Positions 58,929-64,000 of a stretch of DNA of 64,000 nt are shown piece after piece. The position numbers were made by a program, and so were the translations under genes. The notes under the pieces are model-generated. The model was given only the letters and a program-made list of their open reading frames with translations, had not been told where the DNA came from and searched no databases. The number at the start of each line of letters is the position of its first letter. Position 1 is the first letter of the stretch. Origin of the DNA: CALODP01 sp942492055 (GTDB taxonomy: Bacteria > Bacteroidota > Ignavibacteria > Ignavibacteriales > Melioribacteraceae); the NCBI GenBank assembly GCA_942492055.1, contig CALODP010000025.1, positions 124,001 through 188,000 of the forward strand. The letters are read 5' to 3'.

Positions 58929-60629
58929 TTATGCTTTCATTCTTCTTCCGCGTTCCTCATGAATAAATAACCAACTCACAACTTTCCCGATGTCTATTGC
59001 GCCGTAATCATTCCAATACTTCTTGGTTCTAACGTGCATTGAACTTGTGTCTTCCGCCGGAATAGCGTCCGCCTCTTCCATGATGGCTTTGAGTCTGTTT
59101 TGCCATTTTATTATGTTTGTCTCTCGCAAATCGATCCATCCGTCCTTTGCCCACAGATTAATATTGGATTCGGTAATTTCGAGTTCGTTTTCTCCTCTGT
59201 AGGGAGGAATTTTCATTACATTTCCTCGCAAAAGTTTCTTCCCGTCCGGCAATAGAATAGGTATTCCGATTGATATAATTTCGTTTCGCAGAGAAGTATC
59301 TTCTTTTATTAACTGAAATAGTTTTTCTCCCAAAGCGGAAGAGGATATTTCAGTTAGTTCCTTCATATTGTTTCTAATTGTTCTGAGCAGATGTAGCTCA
59401 AATAGTAGTTTGGATAAGCGGGGAGGACCGAGAAGTTCGAAGGCCACACTCTCTTTGCCAAATTTCTCTTCTAATTCCGCTAATTTTTCGACAGCGGTAT
59501 GTTGCAAGTAACCGGCTCGGTAAGTTGGTTCCAAAGTCGCGTTATCCAGAGCGTTGATGATATCGTGCCCCGTATTCCCTCCTTTAATCTCATAAATGGC
59601 TGCTTCTGCGATCTCTTCGGGGGTAACATATTCCATTTGTCCCTGAGCGGTAATCGCTTCGAATTCTCCACGGGAAAATGTACCGTTTTCTCCGGTGTCA
59701 ATGAACACAGACTTAAGAGTTTCTCCGGTGTAAGTAAAAGTTTTTTCTTCTTTGAGATGTAGTATCCCTTCCAATGGAATTGCTTCATCCAAATCTACTG
59801 AGACCAACTCAATTGGTTTACCTCCTTTTCTTATTTCACCGTGCCCGATCTTTTTCCAGGCAATTGCGGCAGTTGGTTTTATTTCTTTAGTGATCGGGCC
59901 TTCCGGAGTCCTTCCCATTAGGAAGAGAAGCAGAGTATGCGCACCGGCCACAGAGGATTTACTTAATAACACTCGCGAAGGTTTCTCTTCGCTGTGAGTG
60001 TAAGGAATATTCAACCCCATACCTCCGGTTCCGCTTGTCCCGATCTTTACATATATTTTTGTCTTCGCTTCGTGCATCGATGCGTACAATATTTGAATAT
60101 GCCGAATTAGTTGAGGAATATATTGAGAGCAAATCAATTTCTCCGATTCCTCGATTAGGGCTTCCGGTGTAGGATTTTTAGCAATCGTTTTTTTGATGCT
60201 TCGGTAAGTTGTGTAAACATCCTGATAAGCAATTCCTGTCGCGGAGTTGATACTGTCGATTATAATATCCGGTCGGAATTTGTCGATCAGATGATACAAA
60301 GAAGATGACTTCAGAATCTCATCCGAAAGATCCTCCATTACATCAGAGATTATCGCTTTTCTTTTAACCGGATTGTTAAGAAGTTCGAAGCGATTTTCTT
60401 CTTTGAAATCATAACGGACAAAGAGATTTCCCCACCAAGGAATAAAATAATCATCTGGGAGACTCGGGAATTCTTTCTTCAGTTTTAAGACTTGGTCTTC
60501 GGCTTCTTCTTTTTTTAGGGAGGTAATAATGATTTGTTTCGGATGTTCCCGGACGAGCTTTCTGGTCAGCGCATTACCAACCAAACCCCATCCTCCGAGA
60601 ACCATAACGATTTTGTTTTGGATATCCAT
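58929..60629 (-). CDS. Rossmann-fold NAD(P)-binding protein of unknown function (566 aa)
   Basis: The N-terminus NKIVMVLGGWGLVGNALTRKLVREHPKQIIITSL is an SDR-like dinucleotide-binding fold. A polypeptide of 566 residues follows, containing KFRPDIIIDSINSATGIAYQDVY, KIYVKIGTSGTGGMGLNIPYTHSEEKPSR, FIDTGENGTFSRGEFEAITAQGQMEYVTPEEIAEAAIYEI, and a C-terminal region with NDYGAIDIGKVVSWLFIHEERGRRMKA. The length is well beyond a simple SDR and there is no clear YxxxK. It looks cytosolic. The reaction is unknown; a role in nucleotide-sugar or isoprenoid chemistry cannot be excluded. Confidence 0.75.
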   Translation of the reverse strand: MDIQNKIVMVLGGWGLVGNALTRKLVREHPKQIIITSLKKEEAEDQVLKLKKEFPSLPDDYFIPWWGNLFVRYDFKEENRFELLNNPVKRKAIISDVMEDLSDEILKSSSLYHLIDKFRPDIIIDSINSATGIAYQDVYTTYRSIKKTIAKNPTPEALIEESEKLICSQYIPQLIRHIQILYASMHEAKTKIYVKIGTSGTGGMGLNIPYTHSEEKPSRVLLSKSSVAGAHTLLLFLMGRTPEGPITKEIKPTAAIAWKKIGHGEIRKGGKPIELVSVDLDEAIPLEGILHLKEEKTFTYTGETLKSVFIDTGENGTFSRGEFEAITAQGQMEYVTPEEIAEAAIYEIKGGNTGHDIINALDNATLEPTYRAGYLQHTAVEKLAELEEKFGKESVAFELLGPPRLSKLLFELHLLRTIRNNMKELTEISSSALGEKLFQLIKEDTSLRNEIISIGIPILLPDGKKLLRGNVMKIPPYRGENELEITESNINLWAKDGWIDLRETNIIKWQNRLKAIMEEADAIPAEDTSSMHVRTKKYWNDYGAIDIGKVVSWLFIHEERGRRMKA

Positions 60630-60808
60630 TTAGCCCTCAATTTTGTTTGAGTGGGTGTTGGAGTACAAGTTAACTTTTCAATTGATAGCAAGCAAGAAAA
60701 GTATCTGTATTTATTTCTGTAAGTGACCGCAAAATTAATTATAATGATTGCTAATCAGTATCCTCTTTTATAAGTTTGTTATTCAGATTTATTTAGGGAA
60801 GTTGTGGA

Positions 60809-61282
60809 ATGAAGATATCTAGCATACTAAAAACAGATAAAATTATTCCAAATTACGAGGGCTCCTCCAAGGATGAAATAATCAATCTTTTGGTAGATTT
60901 GTTCAAGGGAGACGAGAGAGTCGGTGATTTGGAAAAGGTCAGAACCGCTGTTTTGGAAAGAGAAAAAATCATGTCTACCGGAGTCGGAAAAGGGTTCGCT
61001 ATTCCGCATGGTAAAACAGACGGGGTTAATGATATGATTGCAGGATTTTGCAAAGCTAAGGCCCCGATAGAGTTTGAAGCACTTGATGGTGCCCCTGTTT
61101 ATCTAATCTTTTTACTTGTCGGCAAAGAAAATGCCGTTGGTCCTCACATAAAAATGCTCAGTAGAATTTCCCGTATGATGAATAAAGATGAATTTCGAAA
61201 GAAGTTGGCCAACGCACAAACTTCCGAGGAAATATATGAGATATTTAAAGAAGAAGAAAAGAACTATATTGATCTAACATAA
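60809..61282 (+). CDS. PTS EIIA-type domain protein (PtsN-like)
   Basis: The 157-residue single EIIA(Fru/Ntr) domain has the phosphorylatable histidine in GVGKGFAIPHGKTDGVN, preceded by VLEREKIMSTG and followed by FEALDGAPVYLIFLLVGKENAVGPHIKMLSRISRMM, as in PtsN. No other PTS genes are nearby, so a regulatory nitrogen-PTS-like role is more likely than sugar transport. It is 24 bp upstream of hisS. Confidence 0.9.
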   Translation: MKISSILKTDKIIPNYEGSSKDEIINLLVDLFKGDERVGDLEKVRTAVLEREKIMSTGVGKGFAIPHGKTDGVNDMIAGFCKAKAPIEFEALDGAPVYLIFLLVGKENAVGPHIKMLSRISRMMNKDEFRKKLANAQTSEEIYEIFKEEEKNYIDLT

Positions 61283-61306
61283 TTTTTTACACATTTCAGA
61301 TTTAAG

Positions 61307-62566
61307 ATGATAAAAGCGATTAAAGGAACGAAAGACATTCTTCCTTCGGAAATGCCCCGTTGGAAACATTTGGAAGATATTGTGAAGTCCGTGATGGACT
61401 CATTCAATTATAAAGAAATCAGAACTCCTGTTTTTGAGGAGACTCGTTTGTTTTCCCGAGGAATCGGAGAAAGCACTGATATAGTTAGCAAAGAGATGTA
61501 TACATTTATCGATAGAAGCGATACCAGCCTTACACTAAGGCCGGAAATGACCGCTTCGGTAGTGAGATCGGTTATTGAGCATTCTCTCGATAAGCAACAA
61601 CCCTTGAATAAATTTTATTATATGGCTCCGATGTTCAGACAAGAACGTCCGCAAGCCGGAAGATATCGTCAGTTCCATCAATTCGGTGCAGAGGCTTTGG
61701 GAAATCATAGTCCCGCTCTCGATACTGAGATGATTATCATGGCTTATGATATCTTTGCCAAACTGGGATTGAAGAATCTCTCTGTTAAAATTAATTCTTT
61801 GGGTGTTCCGGAGTCGAGAGAAAACTATAAACAAATTCTCAGAGAATATTTGGCCGATAAATTGGAAAAACTTTCCGAAGAGAGCCAAAAGAGATACGAC
61901 ACAAATGTATTACGTATTTTCGATAGCAAAGATGAAGGTGATCAGAGGATAATGGAAGGCGCTCCTCTTTTGCTAGAACATCTTGATGAAGATAGTCTTG
62001 CGCAATTCGAGAAAGTAAAAGAATTGCTATTGAAAGCGAATATTCCGTTTGAAGTTGATCCTAAACTCGTAAGAGGTTTGGATTATTATACACATACTAC
62101 CTTTGAAGTAATTAGTTCTTCGGTTGGTTCGCAGAGCGCGCTTTGCGGTGGCGGAAGATATGATCTTCTGGCCGATCAAATCGGTGGCAGAATGGTACCC
62201 GGTGTTGGATTCGCAGCAGGAATGGAAAGAATTCTGTTGGCTTGTGAAAACGAAAAGAGTTTTGAGCTTGAAGAGGAGAGTGTAGATTTTTATATTGTAC
62301 GTCTATCCAAAGATTTGGCTGCAGAAGCTTACGATACCGGTTTGTATTTCAGAAGAAAAGGATTAAACGTAGAACTTGATTATGCCGAAAGAAGTGTTAA
62401 AGCTCAGATGAGAGAGGCTAATCGTTTGAACGCCAAATATGTTGGCTTTATTGGTGGCGAAGAATATGAGCAAGGAAAGATTAAGTTGAAAGATATGATT
62501 AGCGGCGATGAAGAAATTATGGATTTGAAAAACCCAGAGGGAATCTATAATAAAATAACGGGGTAA
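61307..62566 (+). CDS. hisS: Histidine--tRNA ligase
   Basis: The 419-residue class II synthetase has motif 1 (IRTPVFEETRLFSRGIGESTDIVSKEMYTF), motif 2 (YMAPMFRQERPQAGRYRQFHQFGAEALG), the histidine-specific block LVRGLDYYTHTTFEV and CGGGRYDLL, and motif 3 (GVGFAAGMERILLA). The C-terminal anticodon-binding domain is present (VDFYIVRLSKDLAAEAYDTGLYFRRKGLNVELDYAERS). It charges tRNA-His. A short protein gene begins 2 bp after the stop. Confidence 0.97.
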   Translation: MIKAIKGTKDILPSEMPRWKHLEDIVKSVMDSFNYKEIRTPVFEETRLFSRGIGESTDIVSKEMYTFIDRSDTSLTLRPEMTASVVRSVIEHSLDKQQPLNKFYYMAPMFRQERPQAGRYRQFHQFGAEALGNHSPALDTEMIIMAYDIFAKLGLKNLSVKINSLGVPESRENYKQILREYLADKLEKLSEESQKRYDTNVLRIFDSKDEGDQRIMEGAPLLLEHLDEDSLAQFEKVKELLLKANIPFEVDPKLVRGLDYYTHTTFEVISSSVGSQSALCGGGRYDLLADQIGGRMVPGVGFAAGMERILLACENEKSFELEEESVDFYIVRLSKDLAAEAYDTGLYFRRKGLNVELDYAERSVKAQMREANRLNAKYVGFIGGEEYEQGKIKLKDMISGDEEIMDLKNPEGIYNKITG

Positions 62567-62568
62567 TA

Positions 62569-63087
62569 ATGCCGTTAAAAAATCCAAGCTCGATACCGAA
62601 AATTCCGAAACCGAGAAAGAGAAAACCGAAATCGGTTTTGGAAGCTATTCCGGAAAAAAAACCGGACAATATTGAGTACGCTTGTAGTCTATTCTTTAGT
62701 TATGATGAAGCTTTGAGAGAGCAGTTTACAACAATTGCAATCGAGACACTAAAAGAATTTGCTGTTTTTGCTTATGAGATTTCTGTAGAAGTTATTAGAA
62801 AGGGGAGGAAATTCTACATAATCTTGAGAGGGCTTTCGGCAAAAACAAATACTGTTCCGGGAGTACAACCCGCCCGATGTGAGCTTAATTTCAAAGATCT
62901 TGCCGGTGAATATACTGTTTACGTTGTTAAGCAGGACGGGGCGATAAATGGAGCTTACTATAAAATTCGTCCTCAAGATAAAGCCTTAAAGTTAGTTAAA
63001 GTTACCAAACCGCGAAAAAAAAATAATCGCTACTTTTGCGAATTTGATGTCGATAGGGAAAGAGATAGTTTTAAAGAAGAATTTTAG
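62569..63087 (+). CDS. Hypothetical conserved protein (172 aa)
   Basis: The protein has a very basic, proline-rich N-terminus (NPSSIPKIPKPRKRKPKSVLEAIPEKKP) and an alpha/beta body (CSLFFSYDEALREQFTTIAIETLKEFAVFAYEISVEVIRKGRKFYIILRG). The latter is followed by beta-rich FKDLAGEYTVYVVKQDGAINGAYYKIRP. There is no signal peptide. It overlaps the ribosome-site zone of hisS (2-bp gap) and precedes rlmB by 15 bp, so it belongs to a translation-related operon. Nucleic-acid binding is suggested only by the charge. I do not recognise a family. Confidence 0.75.
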   Translation: MPLKNPSSIPKIPKPRKRKPKSVLEAIPEKKPDNIEYACSLFFSYDEALREQFTTIAIETLKEFAVFAYEISVEVIRKGRKFYIILRGLSAKTNTVPGVQPARCELNFKDLAGEYTVYVVKQDGAINGAYYKIRPQDKALKLVKVTKPRKKNNRYFCEFDVDRERDSFKEEF

Positions 63088-63102
63088 TTTACGAGAGAAT
63101 AA

Positions 63103-63831
63103 GTGAAAACAATATACGGTAGAAAACCTGTTTACGAAGCTTTGAAGGCCGGAGAAGCGATTCAGAAGATTGAAATTGCGCATGGAACTATTGGTGAAAT
63201 AATTTTTAAAATAAAAGCTCTTGCTAAAAAGAATGATATAAAGATTTCAGAAATTTCAGGTGTTAAGTTCAAAAAACTCTCAGAGACTAAAAATACTCAG
63301 GGTGTTATTGCTTACAGAGAGGAATTCAAATACAGTACTTTTCCCGAAATAATGAAAGGTCTTGAAGGAAAGAAAAATCCGTTACTCCTTATTCTCGATT
63401 CCATTCAGGATCCGCATAATCTCGGCGCGATTTTGAGAACTGCCGAGTGCGCCGGAGTAGACGGCGTGATACTTACCTTACACAACAGTGCGGATATTAA
63501 TGATACCGTATCTAAGATTGCTGCCGGAGCGGTATCCCACTTGAAGATTTGCCAAGTAAAGAATCTAAACAACATTATGAAGGATTTGAAAGAATCCGGA
63601 TTTTGGGTTGCCGGTGCTGCCTTGCAAAACTCCAAAGAGTATACGGAACTTGATTATAAAATGCCACTTGCCTTGGTAATGGGTAACGAAGGAAAAGGTA
63701 TTCGTAAACTTGTATTGGACAATTGTGATTTTGTTGTTAGAATTCCAATGCAAGGGAAGATTGACTCCCTTAATGTATCTGTTGCTACCGGAGTTTTTCT
63801 CTTCGAAATACTACGTCAAAGGAATCATTAG
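63103..63831 (+). CDS. rlmB: SpoU-type rRNA methyltransferase, RlmB-like (23S rRNA Gm2251)
   Basis: GTG start at 63103. The 242-residue protein has the N-terminal L30e-like substrate-binding domain (IYGRKPVYEALKAGEAIQKIEIAHG) and the knotted SPOUT domain with motifs LLILDSIQDPHNLGAILRTAECAGVDGVIL, PLALVMGNEGKGIRKLVLDNCDFVVRIPM and QGKIDSLNVSVATGVFLFE. These are the three SpoU signatures. It methylates the 2'-hydroxyl of a guanosine, most likely G2251 of 23S rRNA. Confidence 0.92.
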   Translation: MKTIYGRKPVYEALKAGEAIQKIEIAHGTIGEIIFKIKALAKKNDIKISEISGVKFKKLSETKNTQGVIAYREEFKYSTFPEIMKGLEGKKNPLLLILDSIQDPHNLGAILRTAECAGVDGVILTLHNSADINDTVSKIAAGAVSHLKICQVKNLNNIMKDLKESGFWVAGAALQNSKEYTELDYKMPLALVMGNEGKGIRKLVLDNCDFVVRIPMQGKIDSLNVSVATGVFLFEILRQRNH

Positions 63832-63961
63832 AACCTTCCTATCGGAACCATTCTTATTTTAGCTCCGTTTGATTATAAAAAAGAATATTGGTGTGAAATC
63901 AATCTTGACTTTTTTTTCCAGTTTAGGTAGGTTGACATCTTAAATTAAAACGGGAGTTATA

Positions 63962-64000
63962 ATGAGTGATGAAATGAAGGTAGTGGAGGATTTCACTAAC
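63962..64000 (+). CDS. Start of a further gene, truncated by the window end
   Basis: ATG at 63962 follows GGGAG with good spacing and opens MSDEMKVVEDFTN, which runs off the window. Only 13 codons are visible, too few to name it. Confidence 0.55.
   Translation, partial: MSDEMKVVEDFTN

Overview
The window is about 64 kb of AT-rich bacterial chromosome. It most likely comes from the FCB/Bacteroidota-Chlorobiota side and looks most like an Ignavibacteria-type genome. The reasons are many exported proteins ending in a type IX secretion tail (YPNPFNPTT followed by VYDxLGQEVATL), PorV-family and TonB-dependent outer-membrane proteins, a bacillithiol-type BshA, and lipoproteins. No phage or plasmid genes are present. 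The one mobile element is an intact IS21-family insertion sequence.

Layout. 1-9300: the end of a TonB-dependent receptor, a large exported protein, a PorV-like protein, an IPT/TIG lipoprotein and two tandemly duplicated type IX cargo proteins. 9441-13745: carbamoyltransferase, SxtJ-like, DUF5989-like and SGNH hydrolase genes. 14624-19275: two tandem secreted phosphodiester glycosidase paralogues. 19509-22631: an acyl-activating enzyme/ACP/acyltransferase fusion and an RsbRD-N-like protein. 23283-27626: an octaheme cytochrome, a heptaheme/cytochrome b fusion and a MarR regulator sharing promoter and operator sequences. 27793-31983: surface-sugar genes (rfbC, ugd, rfbD-like) and bshA. 32034-36439: a small membrane protein, a C1 peptidase and a DUF3160 type IX cargo protein. 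37778-40155: the IS21 element. 40650-46502: a lipoprotein, a secreted M12-like protease, a NodB-type deacetylase, a nitroreductase and another lipoprotein. 46544-64000: mainly housekeeping, including an SLC12-type transporter, aldehyde dehydrogenase, tRNA-Arg, enolase, glutamine synthetase, macro-domain and cupin genes, a LOG-family protein, PTS IIA, hisS, rlmB and the start of a further gene.

The most unusual content is not a gene. Long intergenic stretches at 14094-14340, 22752-23167, 36759-37300, 37583-40524 (split by the IS) and 55456-55776 are arrays of short motifs placed exactly every 21 bp. Each locus has its own motif: ATTGCA, TGAG, GAAGCA, CWCAA/CTTAA or TGCAAA. In four of the five arrays the motif flips strand at one internal point, so the array is two convergent or divergent halves. 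Sequence between motifs can be almost random while the 21-bp phase holds for 10 to 17 units. The IS21 insertion sits inside one array; removing the IS and one copy of its 5-bp target duplication restores the 21-bp spacing exactly. I do not recognise this as a named element. Twenty-one bp is two helical turns of DNA and also seven codons. The invariance of the motif bases and the strand flip favour a DNA-level role, but coding cannot be excluded.
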